DNA of 64,000 bases from an uncultured Bacilli bacterium (lineage in GTDB: Bacteria; Bacillota_I; Bacilli_A; RF39; UBA660). The stretch spans positions 1 through 64,000 of the forward strand of contig CAKPJN010000004.1 of assembly GCA_934162665.1 (NCBI GenBank), written 5' to 3'. This document shows, one piece after another, positions 53,898 through 62,368 of the stretch. Under the pieces are notes generated by a model, which had not been told where the DNA came from, did no database searches, and was given only the letters and a program-made list of their open reading frames with translations. Position 1 is the first letter of the stretch. Every line of letters starts with the position of its first letter. The position numbers and the translations under genes are program-made.

Positions 53898-54335
53898 TTA
53901 TCCTCCTATAAAATACCTAATCATTCCGAAACACCAAGCTGATACAACACCATATAAGATTACAGAGCCTGCAAGTTTAAAAATGTTTGAACCTACACCA
54001 TATATTGGTCCTTCATTTTTATAATCTAGTGCTGCACTTGTCATAGAATGTGCAAAACCTGTAATTGGAATTAATAGTCCACATTTAAACTTGTTTACTA
54101 ATTTATCAAAGAATCCTAATGCAGTTGATAGTGACGCAATAAAGATTAGTATTACTATCATAATAGTTCCTGCACTTGATCTTGATATTAAAAAGAAATG
54201 ACATAATAGTTCTATTATTCCTTCTCCTATTAGTCCAACTATTCCTCCTGAAATAAAAGCAGTAATGGCATTTTTTACTCGATGTTCTTCCGCTTTATGC
54301 AATGATGCAATTTTTTCATATTTTTCATTTTTCAT
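53898..54335 (-). CDS. spoVAC: Stage V sporulation protein AC
   Basis: A 145-residue membrane protein that acts as the mechanosensitive DPA channel subunit. NAITAFISGGIVGLIGEGI begins the first membrane segment and CGLLIPITGFAHSMTSAALDYKNEG is the family signature. Start at the ATG at 54335 with GGTGAT upstream; a longer frame to 54347 begins within the Shine-Dalgarno. First gene of spoVAC-AD-AE; spoVAA, AB and AF are not present. A terminator separates it from the sigma gene, so it needs its own promoter. Confidence 0.93.
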   Translation of the reverse strand: MKNEKYEKIASLHKAEEHRVKNAITAFISGGIVGLIGEGIIELLCHFFLISRSSAGTIMIVILIFIASLSTALGFFDKLVNKFKCGLLIPITGFAHSMTSAALDYKNEGPIYGVGSNIFKLAGSVILYGVVSAWCFGMIRYFIGG

Positions 54336-54383
54336 ATTTATCACCATTACTATTATTTACCAGAAAATTTTTTTCATACAAAA

Positions 54384-54402
54384 AAGCCTATTTTTTAGGC
54401 TT
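54384..54402 (-). terminator. Intrinsic terminator between the sigma gene and spoVAC
   Basis: Minus strand: AAGCCTA (54396-54402) pairs with TAGGCTT (54384-54390), then TTTTG. The stem includes the sigma-factor stop codon (54395-54397), so the spoIIAA-sigma transcript ends before spoVAC. Confidence 0.85.
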
Positions 54403-54928
54403 CTAAACGTGTTTTTAATTTTTTTAATATTTTAGCTTCTTGACGTGATACCTGAGCTTGACTTAATCCATGTTTTTTACTAGCCTCTAGTTGTGTCATT
54501 TCTTCAAAGTATCTATCAATAATAAGTCCTCGTTCTTCACTTGATAATTTAAGTAATTCATTTTTTAAATCTAGGATACTTTCTTTGGTACTATTATCCT
54601 CTATTTTTATAGAATTATATAAGTCATTACCATCTTCTTCATAACAGTAATCCAAGCTTTTAGTTTCAACATTAACTAATAAAGCTTGCTCTATCTTTTC
54701 TTCATCTATTTCTAAAAATAGCGATAATTCCATATTGGTGGGAGTTCTTCCTAATTTTTGACTCATTATTTCTCTTGTTTCTTCTATCTTTCTTTTTAAC
54801 TTAATTAAATCTTTGCTTACCTTTATTGGTTTATTTTCTCTTATGTATTTAGTGACTTCCCCTAAGACATAATAATAGGCATAAGTTGAAAATTTTGCTA
54901 TTTTTGGTTTATCTTCTAATTCAATCAT
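54395..54928 (-). CDS. Sigma-F/G-type sigma factor, larger piece (regions 2.3-4)
   Basis: A 177-residue frame starting at an ATG that overlaps the stop of the smaller piece (ATGATTGA, eight-base overlap). AKFSTYAYYYVLGEV (residues 11-25) is region 2.3-2.4, KVSKDLIKLKRKIEETRE a region 3 helix, RTPTNMELSLFLEID follows, and MTQLEASKKHGLSQAQVSRQEAKILKKL (about 143-170) is region 4 with its HTH, closest to the SQVQVSRLEKKIL end of sigma-F/G. Region 2.1-2.2 is in the other frame. AAGGAG lies 12 bases before the ATG, so coupled reinitiation is possible; if real, the sigma factor works as two chains. Confidence 0.75.
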   Translation of the reverse strand: MIELEDKPKIAKFSTYAYYYVLGEVTKYIRENKPIKVSKDLIKLKRKIEETREIMSQKLGRTPTNMELSLFLEIDEEKIEQALLVNVETKSLDYCYEEDGNDLYNSIKIEDNSTKESILDLKNELLKLSSEERGLIIDRYFEEMTQLEASKKHGLSQAQVSRQEAKILKKLKTRLEA

Positions 54929-55085
54929 CTATCTTAGCATCTCCTTCTTTTCTATAATTATGATAAGCTTTAGTGAGTGCCATCATTCCAACTTGATATA
55001 AATCCTCATAGTCATTATGACTATTAAATTTATTAATAACAGAATGAACAACCCATTCATAATCTAATATAGATTCTATATTCAT
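54921..55085 (-). CDS. Sigma-F/G-type sigma factor, smaller piece (regions 2.1-2.2)
   Basis: A 54-residue frame with AAGGA eight bases before the ATG. WVVHSVINKFNSHNDYEDLYQVGMMALTKAYHNYRK (residues 11-46) is sigma region 2.1-2.2, the core RNA polymerase-binding helices (compare DDLFQIGCIGLLKSVDKF of B. subtilis sigma-F). It ends GDAKIDD at a TGA, where an intact gene would run on into AKFSTYAY about 13 codons and one base further. It is cotranscribed with the spoIIAA-like gene 36 bases upstream. Could be one gene with a 40-base insertion, or a genuine two-chain sigma. Confidence 0.75.
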   Translation of the reverse strand: MNIESILDYEWVVHSVINKFNSHNDYEDLYQVGMMALTKAYHNYRKEGDAKIDD

Positions 55086-55121
55086 TTTCTTATTCCTTTC
55101 TATATTAATTGCTACATATTT

Positions 55122-55460
55122 TTATAAATTTATATATTTAAATGCTTCTTGTTCTTTATTTACGTAAAACAAATTATCTTTAGTGCTACCTATTTGTTTT
55201 TTAAATATATCACTCAGTCCACACATGACTACTTTTCCACAACTTAAAAATATTTCTATTAGCTTATTTTGAAGTTTTAGGAAAATATTTTTATCTACTT
55301 TACTAACATCCTCAAAGTTTAGTACATAATAATGAATGCCTTGATTATATAATAGATAATTTATCTCCTTTGATAATGTATTAAATGTTTTACTATTCAA
55401 GTCTCCTTCTAAGCGTATAAACATGATTCCTTTATTTACTTGTGTTTCTAACTGCAACAA
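55122..55460 (-). CDS. SpoIIAA-like STAS anti-anti-sigma factor
   Basis: A 112-residue STAS-domain protein starting with TTG at 55460, behind AGAGGTGAT. LETQVNKGIMFIRLEGDLNS opens the fold as in SpoIIAA. At the phosphorylation site, where SpoIIAA has FMDSSGLG, it reads KVDKNIFL (residues 54-61), so no serine is present to be phosphorylated by SpoIIAB. No spoIIAB gene lies between it and the sigma gene, unlike the spoIIAA-spoIIAB-sigF operon. It could act unphosphorylated, have a new partner or be degenerating. Confidence 0.75.
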   Translation of the reverse strand: MLQLETQVNKGIMFIRLEGDLNSKTFNTLSKEINYLLYNQGIHYYVLNFEDVSKVDKNIFLKLQNKLIEIFLSCGKVVMCGLSDIFKKQIGSTKDNLFYVNKEQEAFKYINL

Positions 55461-55514
55461 CTTGTATCACCTCTCTACTAAAATATAGAACTTTTTCTTT
55501 TAATTTTATACCTT

Positions 55515-55557
55515 TTCGACAAAACCTTACATTTTATTTAATCGACATTAATCGACA
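55515..55557 (-). promoter_or_regulatory. Three Spo0A-box-like sites upstream of the spoIIA-like operon
   Basis: On the minus strand TGTCGAA (55515-55521, perfect), TGTCGAT (55541-55547) and TGTCGAT (55551-55557), the last two ten bases apart, one helix turn. The consensus Spo0A box is TGTCGAA. The B. subtilis spoIIA operon is activated by Spo0A~P through such boxes. They lie 55-97 bases before the spoIIAA-like start. Confidence 0.65.
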
Positions 55558-55561
55558 AAAA

Positions 55562-55580
55562 AAGTGATTTAATATCACTT
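55562..55580 (-). terminator. Intrinsic terminator of the lipid-kinase gene
   Basis: Minus strand: AAGTGAT (55574-55580) pairs with ATCACTT (55562-55568) then seven T. It directly precedes the Spo0A-box region. Confidence 0.85.
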
Positions 55581-55615
55581 TTATTTTAATTATTATAAAT
55601 TTTAATATAAATTCC

Positions 55616-56539
55616 TTACTTTTCTTTAAATAATTTATTTATACTTTCTTTTGGCATTAGCATTTTTGTATTTCTTTCTATTTTAAAAGTAAATTTATTT
55701 TTTGAATTTTTATATTCTTCTCCATCAATACACCATGATGTTTTAGGCTGATTTAAAAATTCAATTTCTAGATTATTAGTTTGATAATAAGTAATACCTG
55801 GAATATCTTTTACATCTTTATTATTTATTAAGAAAAACATTTTAAGCATATCCTTTTTCGTTTTTAAGTTAGCAAAAGCCACTTCAAACATTTTGTCATC
55901 TAATTTAATATCATAATAAATGTCATTAATTCCCGCTACTCTTGATGAGTTTGTTATGAAAAAGAAAGAGTATTCACCAGTATATTCTTTATTGTCTATC
56001 TTATATTTTACTTTGTATCTATTAATTTTATTTCTTAATTGTTTTAATCCATATAATATATAGGCAACTTTTCCATATTTTTTCTTTAGATCTCTAGGAG
56101 TATTATATGCCATATCTATATAGTCTCCTAAACAAGCTACGTAAACAAATGGAGTTTCATTTATATAGCAAACGTCAATTGTTTTTTTTACGCCTTGAAG
56201 CAATACTTCTAGATTTTTTTGATAATTTTTTGTAAGACCATACATATTACCAACGTCATTAGTAGTTCCCATAGGGAGATTTGCGAGTGTTAGTTTATGT
56301 GTTCTTTCTACATTTCCAGTTACTACCTCGTTTAATGTCCCATCTCCACCAGCACTTATTACTAAATCAATATCATCTTCTAGTGATTTTACTATTTCAG
56401 TAGCATCTTTTTTTGCTTTTGTATATTTAATCTCTGCTTCATAGCCATATTTACGTAATATATCGTAAAGCTCATTTCTATTTTCTTTATTTTTTAATTT
56501 TCCGCTTTCTGGGTTCATAATAATTACACATTTTTTCAT
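55616..56539 (-). CDS. Diacylglycerol kinase-type lipid kinase
   Basis: A 307-residue cytosolic enzyme of the DagK/YegS family that phosphorylates diacylglycerol, recycling the lipid released in lipoteichoic acid synthesis. IIMNPESGKLKNKENR at the start, SAGGDGTLNEVVTG (about 62-75) as the ATP-binding GGDGT motif, NLPMGTTNDVGNMYG, and a C-terminal WCIDGEEYK. Its position near ltaS, which produces diacylglycerol, fits DgkB. Length is typical. AGGTGATTG precedes the ATG. Confidence 0.9.
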   Translation of the reverse strand: MKKCVIIMNPESGKLKNKENRNELYDILRKYGYEAEIKYTKAKKDATEIVKSLEDDIDLVISAGGDGTLNEVVTGNVERTHKLTLANLPMGTTNDVGNMYGLTKNYQKNLEVLLQGVKKTIDVCYINETPFVYVACLGDYIDMAYNTPRDLKKKYGKVAYILYGLKQLRNKINRYKVKYKIDNKEYTGEYSFFFITNSSRVAGINDIYYDIKLDDKMFEVAFANLKTKKDMLKMFFLINNKDVKDIPGITYYQTNNLEIEFLNQPKTSWCIDGEEYKNSKNKFTFKIERNTKMLMPKESINKLFKEK

Positions 56540-56705
56540 GCAATCACCTCAACATAGTTATTATAACATGCATTTTTATAGTTAGCTAGATATATATTAT
56601 AATCTTCTATATCTTATATTTTTATACTTCTAAATGAAAATACCAGATAAATATGTATTATTTACCTAGTATTTAATTTAAATATTTTGATTATTATATG
56701 TCCTT

Positions 56706-57335
56706 TTAACTTAATTCTACTAAGGATAATTTATTTCCTTCATGAACAAATATAAGTGTTGCCTTTGTTTGATAATCACTATATTCATCACTTGTATAAG
56801 ACCACTTTACTTCTACTTGATAAGCATCATCATCAGTTTTATCTTCATATTCGTAAGATATTTTTTCAACTTTATCAACAGTTATTTTAGATACTGTTGG
56901 TAATTTTTGATTTCTTTGTTTATAGATATTATTTTCAACATATTTATAATATGTCGACTCTGCATTTGTTAAAAAATTGGTTTGAAATGACTGATAAACA
57001 AATTCAACTCCACCTACATCTGTTTTTGCACATTTATCATTTAAAGTATAAAAATCATATATAAACATTTTAGAGATTTGTTTAACATATTCTTCTTCAT
57101 TAACTTCATCTTTTTCTAAGATTTCTTTTAGCTTTTTAAACATATCTTTATATTTTTTACTTTTACTAGCTTTTAAATTATAACCATACTTTTCTATGGT
57201 ATTTACAATTTTTACTTCTTTTGTAGTTTTATCATTGCTATTAATAAGTTTTTGTACTCCAAATATAATAATACATAAAGCCACTAATATTAATACAACT
57301 AATATATTTCTTTTTACTTTTTTCTTTAGTTTCAT
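56706..57335 (-). CDS. Hypothetical membrane-anchored protein
   Basis: A 209-residue protein with a Lys-rich N-terminus, one membrane helix (about 9-28) and an extracellular domain: helical part (KYGYNLKASKSKKYKDMFKKL) with a single cysteine near 118, then strands with YEDKTDDDAYQVEVKWSYTSDE (about 162-183) resembling a nuclear-transport-factor-2-like fold. It is 21 bases downstream of ltaS in the same direction, so probably cotranscribed. The function is unknown; it may assist envelope polymer assembly. Confidence 0.6.
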   Translation of the reverse strand: MKLKKKVKRNILVVLILVALCIIIFGVQKLINSNDKTTKEVKIVNTIEKYGYNLKASKSKKYKDMFKKLKEILEKDEVNEEEYVKQISKMFIYDFYTLNDKCAKTDVGGVEFVYQSFQTNFLTNAESTYYKYVENNIYKQRNQKLPTVSKITVDKVEKISYEYEDKTDDDAYQVEVKWSYTSDEYSDYQTKATLIFVHEGNKLSLVELS

Positions 57336-57356
57336 ACTTCATCCTTTCTTAAATAG

Positions 57357-59399
57357 TTAAGATTCAGTTTCTTTTAATAAATCAAATACAATGATATTAT
57401 TTGAAACATTAAGTAATTTTTCTGCATATTCACTATTTTTAGAAATTTCATCTTCACTGATTGGGTCTCCTGTTAATGATAAATATTCCCCTTTTTGACT
57501 ATTATAATACATTTTATTAGTTACCCAATTACCATTTGGAAAAACGACTATATTATTTTCTTTTATATTAAAAATATCATTTCCTAATGCATATTTATTA
57601 TAAAAACCAAACATATTTCCTAAAGTTGGCATTACATCATACATTCCCATTACATTTTTAATTTCTATATTTAATTTTGTATTTTTCATATCTTTTGTCC
57701 AAATTATGAATGGTACTTTTCTACCTAATTCATATTGATAAGAATCATACTCCTTATAATTAGGGTCTTTATCATCTAATAATGAATCAGTTGTCTTATC
57801 ATAATTGTATAATCTGTTATATTCAGATTTTGGTAGTCTAGCATCATGATCTCCATATATGACAAGTACTGTATTATCTAAAAGTCCTTTAGTATCTAAT
57901 TCTTCAATAAATTCTCCTAATGCACTATCTGCATAATGAACTGATTTAAAATAATTTCCTAATTTTGTTCCTTCCATATAAGGATGAATAACTTCTTCTA
58001 CTGTTCCATCTTCTTTTGTAATGTTTTCTTTAATATTGACTTCAAATTCTCCATACTTATCAGTTTCAGAGAATGGTGTATGATTTGTTAACATTATAAG
58101 TAGTCCATACCAATTATTATGTCTATTAGCTATTTGTTCTATTTTAGTTGTTGACTGACTAAAGAATTCTTTATCGCTTATACCAAGTCCTATTGTATTT
58201 TCAGTTGTTACTTTGTAATCTTTTTTACTGTAAAATCTTTCATATCCTAAATTTTGATGCATTGTACGTCTATTCCAAAAGTCGGCAGTATTTCCATGCA
58301 TGCTGAATGTATAATAGCCTTTTTCCTTCATTAATTGTGGAATAGATATATATTTTCTATCAAAGTATGATACAAAAGCTGTTCCGCTTTGAGTTGGCAT
58401 TAGAGATGTTGTAAAAGTTAATTCTGAATCACTACTTGTACCAACACTTACTTGTGAATAGAAGTTTGAAAAGAACATTCCTTCACTACTTAGTTTATTT
58501 AATGTTGGGGTTACTTCTTGATCATTAAATTTTAAATTTATAACATTTGCCTGCATACTTTCTGCATGAATTACAATTACATTTTTTCCTTCAAATATAT
58601 TTGTATATTCGTTTGTTTTCATTCCTTCTTTATCTTTATAATATTCTTTAAAACTTTTGTTAGCTTTATCATAACCAAACATAGAATTTATTTTTGGCTG
58701 AAGTGAAGTTATTACATCATTAAGTTGATACACATATATACCGAATCTCATAACTATGTATTCACGATTCCATTGTTTAGCAAATCTAGTAATGTCTAGT
58801 GAAGTTAAAGTAATTATAAAAACAAATGTAAATATCGCTCCACCAATTAAAGTTCTAATTGTTTTTCTTTTTCTTTCTGTTTTTAATTCAACTTTTTTAT
58901 AATAGCCTTTTTTCTTTAACTTTATATGTACTACAATAAACGTTATAAAAGGAATTAAATATAGTAAATCTTTTAATTGAATAACATTTTCTACAACTGC
59001 ATCACCTACATCCCCAAGGTATTGAGTAAGTGATAACATTGATAGTGACGCAAATGATGTATAGAAAGTGTAATAAACTGAGTTAATCATGCATATTGCG
59101 GTATATAACACTTCTAAGGCTAAAAAATATTTAAATCTATTTCTAGGCTTAAATAAATAACCGAATGCTCCACTAAGAGTCAAAATGGCAATATCAGCTA
59201 TAATTGGTTTTATTGATAGGTAATTTTCTAATGTATGCATAGTAAAAAAACGAATCATTGTAGAGTTTATTAAACAAGTGATTAAAAATGTTACAAATAG
59301 GATATTATTTTGGATATATAATTTTATTAAATGTTCTTCTTTTACCCTTTTTAGGAATTTAAATAATTGTTCTTTTGTATTTTTTAATTTCTTTTTCAT
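57357..59399 (-). CDS. ltaS: Lipoteichoic acid synthase family protein
   Basis: A 680-residue protein with five N-terminal membrane segments (about 28-215) and an extracellular sulfatase-fold domain. NVIVIHAESMQANV (about 271-284) contains a metal-binding Glu, SVGTSSDSELTF (about 317-328) the catalytic threonine, and YGDHDARLP the later Asp/His ligands. LtaS enzymes polymerise glycerol-phosphate from phosphatidylglycerol on a lipid anchor. The lipid-kinase gene downstream would recycle the diacylglycerol by-product. Which paralogue (synthase or primase) is not decidable. Confidence 0.93.
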   Translation of the reverse strand: MKKKLKNTKEQLFKFLKRVKEEHLIKLYIQNNILFVTFLITCLINSTMIRFFTMHTLENYLSIKPIIADIAILTLSGAFGYLFKPRNRFKYFLALEVLYTAICMINSVYYTFYTSFASLSMLSLTQYLGDVGDAVVENVIQLKDLLYLIPFITFIVVHIKLKKKGYYKKVELKTERKRKTIRTLIGGAIFTFVFIITLTSLDITRFAKQWNREYIVMRFGIYVYQLNDVITSLQPKINSMFGYDKANKSFKEYYKDKEGMKTNEYTNIFEGKNVIVIHAESMQANVINLKFNDQEVTPTLNKLSSEGMFFSNFYSQVSVGTSSDSELTFTTSLMPTQSGTAFVSYFDRKYISIPQLMKEKGYYTFSMHGNTADFWNRRTMHQNLGYERFYSKKDYKVTTENTIGLGISDKEFFSQSTTKIEQIANRHNNWYGLLIMLTNHTPFSETDKYGEFEVNIKENITKEDGTVEEVIHPYMEGTKLGNYFKSVHYADSALGEFIEELDTKGLLDNTVLVIYGDHDARLPKSEYNRLYNYDKTTDSLLDDKDPNYKEYDSYQYELGRKVPFIIWTKDMKNTKLNIEIKNVMGMYDVMPTLGNMFGFYNKYALGNDIFNIKENNIVVFPNGNWVTNKMYYNSQKGEYLSLTGDPISEDEISKNSEYAEKLLNVSNNIIVFDLLKETES

Positions 59400-59473
59400 T
59401 TGTATACCTCGCTTATCGTATTATAACATTATTATACTTTTTTTTCAATTACTTGAAATTTTTTAATGTAAGA

Positions 59474-60313
59474 TTATCTTATAGCTTTAAATTTTTCTTC
59501 TTTTTTAAATTCTAATGTGTTACCAGCATTAAATGCCATTCCTAATACAAATATATATGATAAGATATATACCCATAATAGTAAAATTAATATATTTGAG
59601 ATACTTCCATAAAAAATATTATACTTTGAAAATTTTCCGACATATATTGAATATATTTCTGTTGCTATAATCCAACTTATTGTAGTAAAAATTGCTCCTT
59701 GAGTAGTTGAATTACTTTCAATCTTTTTATCTGGTGCCAAAACATAAAGTAATTTTATATTTAAATATACTAAAACTATAGAGATTGGATATTTTAGTAT
59801 TTTATATACTGTATATAGAGCATCTACGGCAGTTTGATTTTTTGAATACTCCTTTAATATTCCAAATATGGAATTACCAAATACAGGTACAACTAATAAA
59901 AATAGTAATAGTGAAACTAGCACTACTGTCATCATAATTGCTTTTATTCTTCTACTTACTATATCACGTGATTTAATTTTATAAATTTCATTTGATGTGA
60001 TTATCATAGAATGAGGTCCATTAGACGCTAAAATAAAAGCGGAGAAAAAGAAGACTATAATATTAAAATTTAGTCTTTCTCCATTTATTGTGCTCAATAA
60101 AACATTTGCAACTCCACTAGGAATTACACCCATTATGCTTTCTTTTACGGTTTCTATTGAAATAGAAAATTTAGCAGCTATTGCACCTATCAATGCAATA
60201 AGCGGAATTAATGAAATAACAAAGAAAAAAGCGAGTTGACCAGGTAATACCCTCATCTCAGGTTTTTTTATTACTTCTATTATATTTTTAAAAACCTTTC
60301 TTACTCGCTCCAT
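59474..60313 (-). CDS. YihY/BrkB family membrane protein
   Basis: A 279-residue protein with about six membrane helices. ALIGAIAAKFSISIETVKESI (about 38-58), ILASNGPHSMIITSNEIYKI (about 95-114) and the conserved later TQGAIFTTISWIIATEIYSIYV and NILILLLWVYILSYIFVLG are typical of the family once labelled RNase BN. Its function is unclear (envelope or efflux related). The start is at 60313, 13 bases after the end of the GGDEF-like gene. Confidence 0.88.
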   Translation of the reverse strand: MERVRKVFKNIIEVIKKPEMRVLPGQLAFFFVISLIPLIALIGAIAAKFSISIETVKESIMGVIPSGVANVLLSTINGERLNFNIIVFFFSAFILASNGPHSMIITSNEIYKIKSRDIVSRRIKAIMMTVVLVSLLLFLLVVPVFGNSIFGILKEYSKNQTAVDALYTVYKILKYPISIVLVYLNIKLLYVLAPDKKIESNSTTQGAIFTTISWIIATEIYSIYVGKFSKYNIFYGSISNILILLLWVYILSYIFVLGMAFNAGNTLEFKKEEKFKAIR

Positions 60314-60326
60314 TACTATTTCCCCT

Positions 60327-62366
60327 TTATTTAAAATCTTCTTTATTTGTTATCATTTCTAGTGTAGCTTCATTTATTGCATCATCTAATGTTTTAATTT
60401 CATCTAATATCATACTATAACCAACTGCTGCTCCAAACTCATGTGGTAAGTTTTTAAACTCTTTAGACAATTTTTTAGTATATGTAGAAATTTGTCTTTC
60501 ACTATAACCTACTAAGTAAATTAAAAATTCATTTCCATCTGTACGAATAATTTCACTATTTTCTAATTGAGTATTTACTAAAATTCCAGCAGCTTTAATA
60601 ATTAATTGATCCCCTTCTTCATGTCCATAGTTATCATTTATATATTTAACATTATTTAAATCAACAATAACAATTGATTGAGGGAATACTTTTGAATCTT
60701 CCCATTCTGGCATTTTTATATTTAAGTAATTTCTATTTTTTAATGATGTTAACATATCTGTATATTTATGTCTATCTGTTATTTTTACCTTTTTAATTGT
60801 TCTTTTCTTCTTTAGTATTAAATATACTGTAGTTAAAATTATAATAGGTACAAAAATGATTGTTAAAACGATTGTATATACTTGTTCAAATGTTGAATTT
60901 TCTAAAATTGATGCATGTAGGTTTTCAATACCACTATTTCTATAATTATAATAAGAATTTGTATTTATAATATAGTTAAATAAATCATAGAATGCAACAT
61001 TATTATTTTTTACCATAAATTTATAGTCATTCATCATTGTATCTAAATATAATAATTTTAATTTAGAAAATTTAGAATTTTGATAGTGTACATATATTTC
61101 TTTATCTACTACTATCATTTTATCTTTAGCATTTTTTACTAAATCATCTAAATTATCATAAGTTTTTATATTTGCTTTTGAGTTACTAGAGAAGTAGTTA
61201 TATAATGAGTCATTATTTAACATTACAATATCTTCTTCTTTTAAGCTCTCAAATGATGTTACTATATGTTGATCTTTTTCTCTGCCTAATACTACGTATT
61301 CTTCTATAAAAGTTGAAAGTGTTGCTTTATACTTATTATTAGTATAGTTGTAATAATCAAAGTAGACATCAATATCACCATTATCGATAGCTTTTTCTAG
61401 CTCTTTTTTATTTTTATATTTTTTATATTTAAATTCAATATCTGTTAATCTTGAAAGTCTATCAATATATTCTCCAGCTATTCCAGCTACTTTTCCATTT
61501 ACATTTACTTCATATGGGGCATTTTCTATATACCCATATGTATAACTTTTAGAAATTAGAGATGCTTTTGTTTTAGCATCTAAATTATTTTCTTTTAAAT
61601 AATAGTCTAGATAAGCCTTATTATATTCTTTAACATATTTAGTTGCTTTCCACTTATTATAATATTTTTTTACTATTTTATTTAATTTTTCATTATTATC
61701 ACTTAATGTTAAAACTATATCTTTTTTCTTTTCTGTAAAATAGTAGTTAATAGAATATTTATCTTTTTGAATTGTATAATTTAAGTACATTATATTTGGT
61801 ACTATTATCATATTTACTTCATCTTGATTTAGTGCTTGATATAGACTTTCGATATTATCATATATTTTAAATGATAGGTTTGTACCACTTTTTAGGTAAT
61901 AACTTAATTCAGTTGCATCTTGACTAAAAATACCGAATGTAATATTTTTCATATCTTTAATATGATTAATTCTTTGATATGTTTTTCCAACAGCAACATA
62001 GTTATCTGTAAATAATGGAAGGTCTTTATCAGTTTTATCTTTGCTATTATCTAATATTCTAATTCTAAAACTATCAGTTTTAGTTGTTGAATTTTTTAAG
62101 TAAGGAATTTTATTAAACTCCATTCCTATATTAGTTTCAAAATCCTTTAGAAAATCGAAAACAACTCCTTCTCCATTCATTCCATATAATGGGTAGTCGT
62201 TTACAACTTCAAAATCTACTGTTTTATCAGAGTTTTCTTGAACCCATCTTTTTTCTGTAACTGTTAAAGTTGTTGTTTTATCTTCTTTATTATAGTATCT
62301 ATATACAAAAATGAATGTTATTAAAGCAATAAATATAGGAACTATAATTATTAATTTCTTTTTCAT
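60327..62366 (-). CDS. Periplasmic-binding sensor with a degenerate GGDEF domain
   Basis: A 679-residue protein. After an N-terminal signal anchor come two solute-binding domains of the family 3 type (about 35-255 and 265-490), one membrane helix (about 502-522), and a C-terminal GGDEF-like domain (about 540-679). The metal/phosphate-binding part is kept (IVIVDLNNVKYINDNYGHEEGDQLI) but the signature reads RTDGNEF instead of GGDEF, so cyclic-di-GMP synthesis is uncertain; it may bind nucleotide or be a receptor only. Nothing in the window shows another c-di-GMP component. Confidence 0.82.
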   Translation of the reverse strand: MKKKLIIIVPIFIALITFIFVYRYYNKEDKTTTLTVTEKRWVQENSDKTVDFEVVNDYPLYGMNGEGVVFDFLKDFETNIGMEFNKIPYLKNSTTKTDSFRIRILDNSKDKTDKDLPLFTDNYVAVGKTYQRINHIKDMKNITFGIFSQDATELSYYLKSGTNLSFKIYDNIESLYQALNQDEVNMIIVPNIMYLNYTIQKDKYSINYYFTEKKKDIVLTLSDNNEKLNKIVKKYYNKWKATKYVKEYNKAYLDYYLKENNLDAKTKASLISKSYTYGYIENAPYEVNVNGKVAGIAGEYIDRLSRLTDIEFKYKKYKNKKELEKAIDNGDIDVYFDYYNYTNNKYKATLSTFIEEYVVLGREKDQHIVTSFESLKEEDIVMLNNDSLYNYFSSNSKANIKTYDNLDDLVKNAKDKMIVVDKEIYVHYQNSKFSKLKLLYLDTMMNDYKFMVKNNNVAFYDLFNYIINTNSYYNYRNSGIENLHASILENSTFEQVYTIVLTIIFVPIIILTTVYLILKKKRTIKKVKITDRHKYTDMLTSLKNRNYLNIKMPEWEDSKVFPQSIVIVDLNNVKYINDNYGHEEGDQLIIKAAGILVNTQLENSEIIRTDGNEFLIYLVGYSERQISTYTKKLSKEFKNLPHEFGAAVGYSMILDEIKTLDDAINEATLEMITNKEDFK

Positions 62367-62368
62367 TA

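Noticed and set aside
54345..54379. Possible sigma-F/G promoter GTATG with AATAATA ahead of spoVAC
   Set aside because: The -10 would put the transcript start within the Shine-Dalgarno of spoVAC, so the geometry is wrong.
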